From: Inquilinus limosus
GTDB lineage: Bacteria > Pseudomonadota > Alphaproteobacteria > DSM-16000 > Inquilinaceae
Length of the DNA stretch: 64,000 nt
Direction of reading: 5' to 3'
Assembly: GCF_002195995.1 (NCBI RefSeq)
Contig: NZ_NHON01000004.1
Span: forward strand, 91,324-155,323
Under the pieces are notes generated by a model. The model did not search any database and was not told the origin of the DNA. It worked only from the letters and a program-made list of their open reading frames with translations. Shown here in pieces: positions 25,350 to 34,333 of this stretch (position 1 is its first letter; the number at the start of each line of letters is the position of its first letter). The translations under genes and the position numbers were made by a program.

Positions 25350-26291
25350 ATGACTGCCGAACCGATCCAGACCCGGTCCGGACGCCGCTCTTTTTGCGTG
25401 AAATTCAGCCGCACGAAGTCGGATCGTCTCCCGGGGCTCGCCGTCGTCGCAGCCATCGGCGTGGCGCTGGCCGCCACCGGATGTGCTCCCTCCCAACCGG
25501 GCAAGGGGAGCCTCGCCGAGCGGCCCACTCTCGCACGACCCGCCGATCCGGGTGTCGTCACCATCGATGGCGTCCGCTACGTGGCGCGGACGGATCGGGA
25601 GTCGGTGCAGGTCGGCAACGCCACCTGGTACGGGCCCGGCTTCCACGGCCGCAAGACCGCCAGCGGCGAGCGCTTCGACACCGGCCTGGTCACTGCGGCG
25701 CATCGCAGCCTGCCGCTGCCCAGCCTGGTCAAGGTCACCAACCTCGACAACGGCCGGACGCTGATCGTCAAGATCAACGATCGCGGGCCGTTCGTGCGGT
25801 CGAAGATCCTCGACATGTCCTCGCGCGGCGCGGAGCTGCTGGGCTTCCGCGGCGCCGGCACCGCCCGGGTCAAGATCCAGGTGCTGGAGGAGGAAACCCG
25901 CTTCAACGCGCTGCAGCAGCAGCGCGACCAGGCGCGGAAGAACCAGGTCGCCTCGACCGGCAAGGATGACGACCTGCCCGACAGCCGCTACGTCGCCGTG
26001 CCGTCGGCGCCGCGCGTGCCGGACCGGCTGCCGGAGATCGTCGGCAACGTCCGGGACGAGGCCAGGCCGAACCCGGCCGGCCTGTTCGTCGCCGCCGCCA
26101 GGGCCACACGGCCGCAGGAGGTCGCCTCGCTGTCCGAGGCGCTGCGCCGCTTCGGTCCGATCTCGACCGCGGCCGCCGCCGGCGCGATCGAGCTGCGCAT
26201 CGGCCCCTTCATCGACCCCAAGGCCGCATCGACCGCCTTGAAGCAGATCGCCGACGCGGGCTATTCCGGAGCACGCATCGTCCCCGAGTGA
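25350..26291 (+). CDS. rlpA: RlpA-family septal ring lytic transglycosylase / SPOR lipoprotein
   Basis: 313 residues from the ATG at 25350; a TTG 30 bases upstream is possible. A lipoprotein-like signal (VVAAIGVALAATGC) precedes the double-psi beta-barrel: NATWYGPGFHGRKTASGERFD, AAHRSLPLPSLVKVTNLDNG, VKINDRGPF (catalytic Asp). A linker of about 100 residues and a C-terminal SPOR-like domain (IELRIGPFIDPKAASTALKQIADAGYSGARIV) follow; SPOR binds denuded glycan at the septum. The stop overlaps the GTG of tmk. In many alphaproteobacteria a dacC-type carboxypeptidase gene stands between rlpA and tmk; here it is absent. Confidence 0.92.
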   Translation: MTAEPIQTRSGRRSFCVKFSRTKSDRLPGLAVVAAIGVALAATGCAPSQPGKGSLAERPTLARPADPGVVTIDGVRYVARTDRESVQVGNATWYGPGFHGRKTASGERFDTGLVTAAHRSLPLPSLVKVTNLDNGRTLIVKINDRGPFVRSKILDMSSRGAELLGFRGAGTARVKIQVLEEETRFNALQQQRDQARKNQVASTGKDDDLPDSRYVAVPSAPRVPDRLPEIVGNVRDEARPNPAGLFVAAARATRPQEVASLSEALRRFGPISTAAAAGAIELRIGPFIDPKAASTALKQIADAGYSGARIVPE

Positions 26292-26974
26292 CCCGTCCGG
26301 TCCGCGGCGCGACGAGGCCGCAACCGAGGACGGATCGCTTGGGCGGACATTTCATCACGCTTGAGGGCGGCGAGGGCTCGGGCAAGAGCACCCAGGTCAA
26401 GCGCTTGGCCGCCCACCTTGCCGGGCGCGGCCTCGAGGTCGTGAGCACGCGCGAGCCCGGCGGCTCGCCGGGGGCGGAGGCGATCCGCACCCTCCTGGTC
26501 AAGGGCGACACCGACCGCTGGGACCCGGTGACCGAGGCGCTGCTGCATTTCGCCGCCCGGCGCGACCATCTGCGCGTCACCGTGCGCCCGGCGCTGGAGC
26601 GCGGCGCCTGGGTGGTGTCCGACCGCTACGCCGACAGTTCGATGGTCTATCAGGGCTGGGGCATGGGCGTGGACCGCGCCAGCCTGGACGCCCTGTTCCG
26701 GATCGCCACCGACGGGCTGAAGCCCGACCTGACGCTGGTGCTCGACGTCCCGGTCGAGACCGGCCTGGCCCGCGCCGGCGCCCGCCGCGGTGGCGAGGAC
26801 CGCTATGAGCGCATGGGCGAGGCCCTGCACCAGCGCCTGCGCGAGGGTTTCCTGGCCATCGCCGCGGCCGAGCCGGAGCGCTGCGTCGTCATTGACGCCA
26901 CGGGTACGGCCGATGAGGTGGCGGCCGCCATCCGCGCCGCGGTCGACGCCAAATTCGGGCCCGCAGCACCGTGA
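26288..26974 (+). CDS. tmk: Thymidylate kinase
   Basis: 228 residues starting with GTG that overlaps the rlpA stop. P-loop LEGGEGSGKSTQV, the DR(Y) motif VVSDRYADSSMVYQG, and the LID-region GARRGGEDRYERMG. It phosphorylates dTMP to dTDP. The first 20 residues are a non-conserved extension before GGHFITLEGG, so a later start is possible. A 4-base GTGA overlap links it to holB. Confidence 0.96.
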   Translation: MTRPVRGATRPQPRTDRLGGHFITLEGGEGSGKSTQVKRLAAHLAGRGLEVVSTREPGGSPGAEAIRTLLVKGDTDRWDPVTEALLHFAARRDHLRVTVRPALERGAWVVSDRYADSSMVYQGWGMGVDRASLDALFRIATDGLKPDLTLVLDVPVETGLARAGARRGGEDRYERMGEALHQRLREGFLAIAAAEPERCVVIDATGTADEVAAAIRAAVDAKFGPAAP

Positions 26975-28059
26975 GCGGCGAGTTTCCGGTTCCCCGCGCC
27001 AATCCACGGCTGCTGGGCCATGAGGCGGCGGAGGCGGCGTTCCTCGACGCCCTGCGCGCCGGCCGGCTGCCGCATGCCTGGCTGATCACCGGCCCACCCG
27101 GCATCGGCAAGGCCACCTTCGCCCACCGGGTCGCGCGCTTCCTGCTGGCCGGTGCCCCGCGCGGCGCGCCGAGCCTGGAGATCCCGGCCGACCACCCGAC
27201 GTTCCGCCGCGCCGCCGCCGCCGGCCATGCCGACCTGCTGACCATCGAGCGCAACGGCGGTGGCGAGGAGGAGAAGAAGCGCCGCAGCCGCGAGATCCCG
27301 GTCGAGCAGATCCGGCGGATCGAGCCCTTCCTGCGGCTGACCGCGGCCGAGGGCGCCTGGCGCGTCGTCATCGTCGACGAGGCCGAGGCGATGAACCGCA
27401 ACGGCGCCAACGCCCTCCTGAAGATCCTGGAGGAGCCGCCGGCCCATGCCGTGCTGCTGCTGACCTGCGGCAATCCCGGCGCGCTCTTGCCGACCATCCG
27501 GTCGCGCTGCCGCCTGCTGGCGCTGGAGCCGCTGCCGGACGCCACCGTCGACCGTCTGCTGGCCGAGCACGCCTCCGAGCTGGACCCGGCCGAGCGGGCG
27601 TCGCTGGTGCGGCTGGCGGAGGGCAGCATCGGCCGCGCCGCGTCGCTGATCGAGGATGGCGGCCTGGGCCTGTACCGCGACATGCTGGCGCTGCTGGATG
27701 ATTTCCCGCGGGTCGACTTCAAGGCCGTGCACCGGATGGGCGACCGGATCGGGCCCGTCGCCGCCGATTCCAGCTGGCGCCTGTTCACCGAGCTGCTGGT
27801 CTGGTGGATGGAGCGGCTGGCCCGCGCCGCCGCCCGCGGCATCGCCCCGGCCGAGATCGTGGCGGGCGAGGGCACGGTGATGCAGCGCGTGGTCGGCGCG
27901 CTGGACCGGGCCGGTGGCAGGGCGGGCGGCCTTGATCGCTGGGTGGAGCTGTGGGACAACACCCGCCGTCTGTTCGCTCAGGCGGACGGGTCCAACCTCG
28001 ATCGGAAGCAGGTTCTCCTGCAGGCGTTCATCGGCATCGAGCGCGCCTGCAACGGCTGA
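26971..28059 (+). CDS. holB: DNA polymerase III subunit delta'
   Basis: 362 residues. AAA+ domain: [27 protein letters not shown] (P-loop), [26 protein letters not shown] (Walker B and SRC-adjacent helix) and [11 protein letters not shown] (sensor 1/SRC motif). It is the clamp-loader subunit delta'. An insertion of charged residues ([14 protein letters not shown]) precedes the DEAxxM region. The GTG start lies in the tmk stop. Confidence 0.95.
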   Translation: MSGEFPVPRANPRLLGHEAAEAAFLDALRAGRLPHAWLITGPPGIGKATFAHRVARFLLAGAPRGAPSLEIPADHPTFRRAAAAGHADLLTIERNGGGEEEKKRRSREIPVEQIRRIEPFLRLTAAEGAWRVVIVDEAEAMNRNGANALLKILEEPPAHAVLLLTCGNPGALLPTIRSRCRLLALEPLPDATVDRLLAEHASELDPAERASLVRLAEGSIGRAASLIEDGGLGLYRDMLALLDDFPRVDFKAVHRMGDRIGPVAADSSWRLFTELLVWWMERLARAAARGIAPAEIVAGEGTVMQRVVGALDRAGGRAGGLDRWVELWDNTRRLFAQADGSNLDRKQVLLQAFIGIERACNG

Positions 28060-28102
28060 CCGCCGCCGTAGCACGGGCCACATAGCACGGGAAGAGGCCG
28101 CG

Positions 28103-29656
28103 ATGACGGCGCCGAAGACATTCTACATCACCACGCCGATCTACTACGTCAACGACAAGCCGCATATCGGCCACGCCTACACCACGCTGGCCTGCGACGT
28201 GCTGGCCCGGTTCAAGCGGTTGGACGGCTATGACGTCCATTTCCTGACCGGCACCGACGAGCACGGCCAGAAGGTGCAGAAGGCGGCCGAGGCGGCCGGG
28301 GTGGACCCGCAGGCCTTCACCGACCGGGTCAGCCAGAATTTCCGCGACCTGGCCGCGGCGATGAACTTCAGCAATGACGACTTCATCCGCACCACCGAGC
28401 CGCGCCACGTCAAGGCGTGCCAGGCGATCTGGGAGGCGATGAAGGCCAATGGCGACATCTATCTCGGCGGCTATGCCGGCTGGTACTCGGTGCGCGACGA
28501 GGCGTATTACGGCGAGGACGAGCTGACCGTCGTCGACGGCAAGCGCATCGCCCCGACCGGCGCCGAATGCGAGTGGGTGGAGGAGCCGAGCTACTTCTTC
28601 CGCCTGTCGGCCTGGGGCGACCGGCTGCTGGCCTTCTACGAAGCCAACCCGGACTTCATCGCGCCGGAGTCCCGCCGCAACGAGGTGATCGCCTTCGTCA
28701 AGGCGGGGCTGCGCGACCTGTCGATCAGCCGCACCACCTTCAACTGGGGCGTCAAGGTGCCGGGCGACGAGGCGCACATCATGTATGTGTGGGTCGACGC
28801 GCTGACCAACTACCTGACCGCCGTCGGCTATCCGGACGTGGGTTCGGACAGCTTCAAGCGCTGGTGGCCGGCCGACCTGCACATGGTCGGCAAGGACATC
28901 CTGCGCTTCCACGCCCTGTACTGGCCGGCCTTCCTGATGTCGGCCGGGCTGCCGGTGACGAAGCGGGTCTTCGCCCATGGCTGGTGGACCAATGAAGGCC
29001 AGAAGATCTCGAAGTCGCTCGGCAACGTGATCGACCCGCTGGAGCTGATCGCGACCTATGGGCTGGACCCGGTGCGCTACTTCCTGCTGCGCGAGGTCTC
29101 CTTCGGCCAGGACGGCGACTTCTCCCGCCGCGGCATGGTCCAGCGCACCAATGGCGAGCTGGCCAACGGCTTTGGCAACCTGGCGCAGCGCGTGCTGTCG
29201 ATGATCGGCAAGAACTGCGCCGGCCAGGTGCCCCAGCCGGGCGAGCTGACCGATGAGGACCGCGCGCTGCTGGCCCAGGTCCCGGCGCTGCTGGAGACGC
29301 TGCGCCGCGAATTCGACGTCCAGGCCTTCCATCGCGGCCTGGACGCCGTCTGGGCGGTCGTCGGTGAGGCCAACCGCTATGTCGACGAGCAGGCGCCCTG
29401 GACGCTGCGCAAGACCGACCCGGCGCGGATGGCGACGGTGCTGTGGGTGCTGGCCGAGACGGTGCGGCGCCTGTCGATCCTGATGCAGCCGGTGATGCCG
29501 CAAGCGATGGCGAAGACGCTCGACCAGCTGGCCGTGGCCGCCGATGCCCGCGGCTTCGACCGCGTCGGCGACGACCACGCGCTGGTGCCCGGCACCGCGT
29601 TGCCGGCGCCGCAGGGCGTGTTCCCGCGCTATGTCGAGCCGGAGGCGACGGCCTGA
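28103..29656 (+). CDS. metG: Methionine--tRNA ligase
   Basis: 517 residues. Class I signatures: [18 protein letters not shown] (HIGH) and [14 protein letters not shown] (KMSKS variant). The zinc-knuckle Cys motifs of the E. coli type and the C-terminal dimerisation domain are absent, which matches the short form of alphaproteobacteria. The anticodon domain includes [14 protein letters not shown]. Its stop overlaps the tatD start (TGATG). Confidence 0.97.
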   Translation: MTAPKTFYITTPIYYVNDKPHIGHAYTTLACDVLARFKRLDGYDVHFLTGTDEHGQKVQKAAEAAGVDPQAFTDRVSQNFRDLAAAMNFSNDDFIRTTEPRHVKACQAIWEAMKANGDIYLGGYAGWYSVRDEAYYGEDELTVVDGKRIAPTGAECEWVEEPSYFFRLSAWGDRLLAFYEANPDFIAPESRRNEVIAFVKAGLRDLSISRTTFNWGVKVPGDEAHIMYVWVDALTNYLTAVGYPDVGSDSFKRWWPADLHMVGKDILRFHALYWPAFLMSAGLPVTKRVFAHGWWTNEGQKISKSLGNVIDPLELIATYGLDPVRYFLLREVSFGQDGDFSRRGMVQRTNGELANGFGNLAQRVLSMIGKNCAGQVPQPGELTDEDRALLAQVPALLETLRREFDVQAFHRGLDAVWAVVGEANRYVDEQAPWTLRKTDPARMATVLWVLAETVRRLSILMQPVMPQAMAKTLDQLAVAADARGFDRVGDDHALVPGTALPAPQGVFPRYVEPEATA

Positions 29657-30450
29657 TGCTCGTCGACAGCCACTGCCATCTCGATTTCCCCGATTTCGCG
29701 GCGGAGATCGAGGATGTGGTCGGCCGCGCCGCCGCGGCCGGGGTCGGCTGCATGCTGACCATCTGCACCCGGCCGGACCGGCTGGCGGATACGATCGCCC
29801 TGGTCGACCGCTTTCCCATGCTCTACGGCGCGGCCGGGGTGCATCCGCATGAGGCGAAGGATTTCACCGGCCTGACGGTCGAGGGAATCCTCGAGCTCGT
29901 CGCGCATCCGAAGATGGTCGGGATCGGCGAGACCGGCCTCGACTACCATTACGGCCTCAGCCCGGCCGAGGCGCAGCAGGAGAGCTTCCGCCGCCATATC
30001 CGCGCGGCGCGCATCGCCGACCTGCCGGTGATCGTCCACACCCGCGAGGCCGAGGACGACACGCTGCGCATCCTGGCCGAGGAGGGGCGGGGCGGCGAGC
30101 TTCCGCCGCTGCGCGGCATCATCCATTGCTTTAGCGGAACGCGGCAACTCGCTGAAGAATCGGTAAAACTCGGACTTCACATCTCGCTGTCCGGGATCGT
30201 GACCTTCAACAAGTCCGAGGACATCCGGGCCACGGCGAAGGATGTGCCGCTGGACCGCATCCTGGTCGAGACCGACGCGCCCTACCTGGCGCCGGTGCCG
30301 AAGCGCGGCAAGCGCAACGAACCCGCCTTCGTCGCCCACACCGCCCAGCGCGTGGCTGAGCTGCACGGGCTGTCCGGTTCAGATTTTGCTCGAAGGACGA
30401 GCGACAATTTCTTCAATCTGTTCACGAAGATCCCGAAGCAAGAGGCCTGA
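29656..30450 (+). CDS. TatD-family metal-dependent hydrolase
   Basis: 264 residues. Metal ligands: LVDSHCHLDF, GVHPHEA, GIGETGLDYHY, IVHTREA, IIHCFSG and ETDAPYLAP. TatD proteins are DNases and D-aminoacyl-type deacylase relatives active in DNA turnover. It sits between metG and the MBL-fold gene in the conserved replication/translation block, sharing one base with metG. Confidence 0.95.
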   Translation: MLVDSHCHLDFPDFAAEIEDVVGRAAAAGVGCMLTICTRPDRLADTIALVDRFPMLYGAAGVHPHEAKDFTGLTVEGILELVAHPKMVGIGETGLDYHYGLSPAEAQQESFRRHIRAARIADLPVIVHTREAEDDTLRILAEEGRGGELPPLRGIIHCFSGTRQLAEESVKLGLHISLSGIVTFNKSEDIRATAKDVPLDRILVETDAPYLAPVPKRGKRNEPAFVAHTAQRVAELHGLSGSDFARRTSDNFFNLFTKIPKQEA

Positions 30451-30455
30451 AGAGG

Positions 30456-31217
30456 ATGCGCGTCACGGTGCTCGGCTGCGGCGGTTCGATGGGCGTGCCC
30501 ATGGTCGGCGGCGTCTGGGGCACCTGCGATCCCGCCAATCCGCGCAACCGCCGGCGGCGCCCGTCGATCCTGGTGCAGAGCGACAGCACCACCATCCTGA
30601 TCGACACCTCGCCGGACCTGCGCGACCAACTGCTCGACAACAGCGTCAAGCGGGTCGACGCACTGCTCTACACCCACGTCCATGCCGATCACATCCACGG
30701 CATCGACGACCTGCGGCCGCTGGCCTTCAAGCAGCCGATCAACGCCTATATGGATTCGGCGGTGCGGCAGGAGCTGGAGGAGCGCTTCGGCTACATCATG
30801 ACCTCGGTCGAGATGGACCGCGGCTTCTACCATCCGTTCCTGGTGCCGCATCTGCTGGACGGGCCGTTCCGGGTCGGCGACATCGACATCGTGCCGTTCG
30901 AGCAGGACCATGGCCGCGTCGTGTCGATGGGCTACCGCTTCGGCAAATTCGCCTATTCGACCGATGTCGTCCGCCTCGACGACCGCGCCTGGGCGGCGCT
31001 GGAGGGGGTGGAGCTGTGGATGGTCGATGCGACCCGGCCGGAGCCGCACGTCTCGCACGCCCATCTGGCGCTGACGCTGGAATGGATCGAGCGGCTCAGG
31101 CCGAAGCAGGCCTGGCTGACCCACATGAACCACCAGATGGATTACGAGTGGCTGTGCCGGCAGCTGCCGGGCCATGTCCGGCCGGCGCATGACGGGCTGG
31201 TGATCGAGATCGGCTGA
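30456..31217 (+). CDS. MBL-fold metallo-hydrolase, PhnP-like
   Basis: 253 residues. Metal-binding motif THVHADHIHGIDDLR (HxHxDH), with ILIDTSPDLRDQLL, AYSTDVVRLDD and THMNHQMDYEW as the other ligand regions. The CGGSMGVPM opening is typical of the PhnP / lipoate-neighbour group, cyclic phosphodiesterases by family. It starts 5 bases after tatD and is probably the last gene of the operon. Confidence 0.92.
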   Translation: MRVTVLGCGGSMGVPMVGGVWGTCDPANPRNRRRRPSILVQSDSTTILIDTSPDLRDQLLDNSVKRVDALLYTHVHADHIHGIDDLRPLAFKQPINAYMDSAVRQELEERFGYIMTSVEMDRGFYHPFLVPHLLDGPFRVGDIDIVPFEQDHGRVVSMGYRFGKFAYSTDVVRLDDRAWAALEGVELWMVDATRPEPHVSHAHLALTLEWIERLRPKQAWLTHMNHQMDYEWLCRQLPGHVRPAHDGLVIEIG

Positions 31218-31380
31218 GACGGGGATTTTTCGCCCCGTTCCGGCGGCCCCGCCACAAATTCATCCCATTCCTGCGAATAGATTCACAGCGGGACCGCTTC
31301 GGGATCCGTCCCGGGAACCAGGCGGCTTTGGGGCTGGGGGCGGTCCTACATCCACCGGCAATCATGGGGGGCGGCGGCCA

Positions 31381-31872
31381 ATGGCGAATGTGTCGATCGA
31401 CGGCTATGTGTCCAAGACCATCTCGGACATCTGCCGGAACCTGAATGACGACAGCCTGAATCATTGTGCCCATTTCGTCTCGCACGTGCTGGGCATCCAG
31501 TTCGGCTACACCTGCTCGGCCCAGTCGGGGAAGAGCCTCAGCCCCTCCGCGAACATCCGGGTGCAGGAGCTGTTCGCCCGCTGCCCGACAGTGGCGGAAT
31601 GGGATGACACCGCCGCGAAATCCAAGACCCTTCTGGTCTTCGTGACCAAGAAGGGCAACCTGGTCGACCTCAAGACCAAGACCTTCGGCAACATCCCGAA
31701 GAAGCATGTCGGCGTCCTGTGGCGGGACAACATCTATCACTATTCCAATTCGGCCGGGCAGGTGATGAAGCAGGCGCCGGCCGACTTCTTCACCCGGATG
31801 GCCGGCGCCTACGGGCCGCTGCAGAAATTCACCGGAACCCTGCCCGTCGAAGTCGGCAACCAACTGGTCTGA
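31381..31872 (+). CDS. Putative cysteine amidase/peptidase of NlpC/P60-like pattern
   Basis: 163 residues, no signal peptide. NHCAHFVSHVLG holds a probable nucleophile Cys29, and KKHVGVLWRDNIYHYSNSAGQV a probable catalytic His109 with His120 behind it; order and spacing recall NlpC/P60 and CHAP cysteine enzymes. It is followed after 8 bases by a small exported protein. An enzyme lacking its own signal beside an exported partner recalls amidase effector/immunity pairs such as Tae/Tai, but no secretion genes lie in the window. The family is not certain. GC is lower (many Lys codons) than in the operon before it. Confidence 0.65.
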   Translation: MANVSIDGYVSKTISDICRNLNDDSLNHCAHFVSHVLGIQFGYTCSAQSGKSLSPSANIRVQELFARCPTVAEWDDTAAKSKTLLVFVTKKGNLVDLKTKTFGNIPKKHVGVLWRDNIYHYSNSAGQVMKQAPADFFTRMAGAYGPLQKFTGTLPVEVGNQLV

Positions 31873-31880
31873 GGTCCGCC

Positions 31881-32288
31881 ATGAAGATCATCGCAATCCC
31901 GGCCGCGCTGGGCCTCTCCCTCCTGGCCGGGTCCTGCCTGGCGGGGAACGGCGCCGCGGCCCCGACCACCGCCGACCTGCTGGAGACGGTCTTCCGGCAC
32001 GCCGACACGGATATCCGCAAGGTGCCGTCCTGCGAGAGCGTCTTCGCCACGCCGCAGGGCCACACGCTGGGCCGCTACGTCGCCGAGCAGCTGTCGAACC
32101 TGTCGGGAACGGGGGAGAACAGCGTCACGTCCTCCTGCACGCCCGGGAAGGGGGGGTGGAGCTGCGACGTGACCTTCCTGCACAAGGATCCGGCGCAGGA
32201 GGAGGTGACCAATTACGGCCTGCGCCTGCAGGTCACGGCCGCCGGCCAGCTGAGCCCGGACGGCCTGTCCTGCACCGGCGGCGGTTGA
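31881..32288 (+). CDS. Small exported Cys-rich protein
   Basis: 135 residues. The signal peptide MKIIAIPAALGLSLLAGSCL is followed by a mature domain with TTADLLETVFRHADTDIRKV and four Cys (SCESVFA, SSCTPGKGGWSCDVTF, GLSC) that may form two disulphides. It begins 8 bases after the putative amidase gene and is surely co-transcribed. Its likely place is the periplasm. It could be the inhibitor of the amidase (immunity) or an unrelated secreted protein; I recognise no family. Confidence 0.65.
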   Translation: MKIIAIPAALGLSLLAGSCLAGNGAAAPTTADLLETVFRHADTDIRKVPSCESVFATPQGHTLGRYVAEQLSNLSGTGENSVTSSCTPGKGGWSCDVTFLHKDPAQEEVTNYGLRLQVTAAGQLSPDGLSCTGGG

Positions 32289-32354
32289 GGCGGAGCGGGC
32301 TTGCCGGGAAGGGCGCCTCCGGAAAAAGGCGGCGCCCACGCTGCGCGGTGGCTT

Positions 32355-32606
32355 CTACGGGCGGCGCGGGGGCCGGCGCGGCTGCGGCGACGGGTTGGCG
32401 GCCTGGTTCGCGGCGGCGCGCTCGGCCAGCGCCAGCTCGGTCTTCAGCTCGGCGATCTTGCGGTCCATGGCGTCCCGCAGCGTCTTCGAGGTGTGATTGC
32501 CGAGATGGCCGCGCTTCTGCTCCAGCTCCTGCAACTGCTTCCGCTTTTCCTCGCGGTTCCGGCGAATCGGGGCGCCGTCGGACCGCTGTCCGTCAAAAGA
32601 ACGCAT
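32355..32606 (-). CDS. Small coiled-coil hypothetical protein
   Basis: 83 residues from the ATG at 32606, with TAGGG upstream. After a short N terminus (MRSFDGQRSDGAP) the chain is strongly helical and charged (NREEKRKQLQELEQKRG, TLRDAMDRKIAELKTELALAERAA), then a Pro/Arg tail. No signal peptide. Function unknown. It is convergent with the exported protein gene. Confidence 0.6.
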   Translation of the reverse strand: MRSFDGQRSDGAPIRRNREEKRKQLQELEQKRGHLGNHTSKTLRDAMDRKIAELKTELALAERAAANQAANPSPQPRRPPRRP

Positions 32607-32780
32607 AACTGACCCTACACTGGGTTTTCGGGGGGATGCCGTGGGCACGGCCCGGGGCCGTGCCGCATCCGCGGAAGCGCTGGCCTAACCGATCCGGGGG
32701 CCATCGTGCAAGCTGGTATGTGGCGCGACCTCGCGGTAGGGTCGCTGCCTCCGGGCAGAGATGGGGATGGGGAGGGCGCC

Positions 32781-33263
32781 GTGCAGCCATCGACACGCAG
32801 CTTGCGATTCTGGTGTGCCGCGGTCCTGGTGCTGGTGGCCGGCCTGTTTGCCGCGGCCGTTCCGGCCGGCGCCGCCTCGAAGGACAACCGCTTCCGCATC
32901 GTCGACGAGCTCGGCCCCGACCAGGTCGAGGAGCTGATCACCGTCGCCATCGACGGCCGCACCATCGGCATCCTGCACATCACCAAGGACGATCCGGTCG
33001 CCGAGTTGCAGGTGAAGGTGCCGGCCGGCCGGCCCGCGCGCTACGAGCTGTGCGGCTTCCTGATCGTCCAGACGCCGGAGGGCACCCGGCGCCAGCACCC
33101 GATCAACCACACCGGCACGATCGAGAATGCCGATGGGCGCGTGCTGAAGGCGTTCAACCAGAACAACGAGATCTTCTACCTGCAGGACGGCACGCCTGGC
33201 GATGCCGCCGCGGCCACGACCACCATCGTCGGCACCGGGCAATGCGCCCAGCCGGTCGCCTGA
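32781..33263 (+). CDS. Secreted hypothetical protein
   Basis: 160 residues. The GTG at 32781 with GGGGAGG 5-6 bases upstream begins a good signal peptide (STRSLRFWCAAVLVLVAGLF, cut after AGA). Upstream starts at 32706 or 32718 would put a hydrophilic stretch before the signal. The mature part is beta-rich: FRIVDELGPDQVEELITVAIDGRTIGILHI, then LCGFLIVQTPEG and NNEIFYLQDGTPG. One Cys near the middle and one near the C terminus could pair. No known domain. It lies 26 bases before the aldo/keto reductase gene. Confidence 0.65.
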   Translation: MQPSTRSLRFWCAAVLVLVAGLFAAAVPAGAASKDNRFRIVDELGPDQVEELITVAIDGRTIGILHITKDDPVAELQVKVPAGRPARYELCGFLIVQTPEGTRRQHPINHTGTIENADGRVLKAFNQNNEIFYLQDGTPGDAAAATTTIVGTGQCAQPVA

Positions 33264-33289
33264 CGCCAACCGACAGAACGGACACAGCC

Positions 33290-34333
33290 ATGCAGACGCC
33301 CTGGACCGCCGATACGGCGCGCTACGAGACCGCCCGCTTCCGCCGCTCCGGCCGCAGCGGCCTGCAGCTGCCGGAGATCTCGCTCGGCCTGTGGCAGAAT
33401 TTCGGCGGGGTCGACCATGTCGAGACCGGCCGCGCCGTGCTGCGCCGGGCCTTCGACCGCGGCGTCACCCATTTCGACCTGGCCAACAATTACGGCCCGC
33501 CCTACGGCTCGGCCGAGGAGAATTTCGGCCGCATCTTCGCCGCCGATTTCCGGCCCTATCGCGACGAGCTGCTGATCTCGACCAAGGCCGGCTACGACAT
33601 GTGGCCGGGGCCCTACGGCAATTTCGGCTCGCGCAAATACCTGGTCGCCAGCCTGGACCAGAGCCTCAAGCGCATGGGGCTCGACTATGCCGACATCTTC
33701 TACTCGCACCGGCTCGACCCCGAGACGCCGCTGGAGGAGACGATGGGCGCGCTCGACCATGTCGTGCGCCAGGGCAAGGCGCTGTATGTCGGCATCTCCT
33801 CCTATTCGCCGGAGGCGACGCGCCAGGCCGCGGCCATCCTGAAGGATCTCGGCACGCCCTGCCTGATCCACCAGCCGTCCTATTCCATGCTCAACCGCTG
33901 GATCGAGGACGGGCTGCTGGACACTTTGGAGGATCTCGGCATCGGCTGCATCGCCTTCTCGCCGCTGGCGCAGGGCATGCTGACCTCGAAGTACCTGGAC
34001 GGGGTGCCGGAGGATTCGCGGGCCAAGCGCGGCCGCTCGCTGCAGTCGCGGCTGCTGTCGGAGGGCAACATCGCCCGGATCCGTGAGCTGAACGCCATCG
34101 CCCAGCGGCGCGGCCAGACCCTGGCGCAGATGGCGCTGAGCTGGGTGCTGCGCGACCCGCGCGTCACCTCGGCCCTGATCGGCGCGCGGTCGGTGGCGCA
34201 GCTGGACGACAGCCTCGACGCGCTGAAGGGCGCGCCGCTGGCCGCCGAGGAGCTGGCCGAGATCGACCGCCATGCCCTCGACGGCGGCATCGACCTGTGG
34301 CGGGCCTCGTCGACCGCCGCCGCCAAGGCCTAA
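33290..34333 (+). CDS. Aldo/keto reductase, YghZ (L-glyceraldehyde 3-phosphate reductase)-like
   Basis: 347 residues. AKR tetrad: Asp in FDLANNYGPPYG with Tyr, Lys in LLISTKAGYDMWPGPYG, His in IFYSHRLDPETP. The NADPH site is near SALIGARSVAQLDDSL. The GNFGSRKYLVASLDQSLKRM region is typical of the YghZ/AKR14 group, which reduces L-GAP and methylglyoxal. The 3' end overlaps the convergent trehalase gene by 4 bases. Confidence 0.92.
   Translation: MQTPWTADTARYETARFRRSGRSGLQLPEISLGLWQNFGGVDHVETGRAVLRRAFDRGVTHFDLANNYGPPYGSAEENFGRIFAADFRPYRDELLISTKAGYDMWPGPYGNFGSRKYLVASLDQSLKRMGLDYADIFYSHRLDPETPLEETMGALDHVVRQGKALYVGISSYSPEATRQAAAILKDLGTPCLIHQPSYSMLNRWIEDGLLDTLEDLGIGCIAFSPLAQGMLTSKYLDGVPEDSRAKRGRSLQSRLLSEGNIARIRELNAIAQRRGQTLAQMALSWVLRDPRVTSALIGARSVAQLDDSLDALKGAPLAAEELAEIDRHALDGGIDLWRASSTAAAKA

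Noticed and set aside
31219-31238. ACGGGG/CCCCGT hairpin after the MBL-fold gene as a terminator
   Set aside because: Short stem with the T-run inside the loop, not after it; too weak to call.
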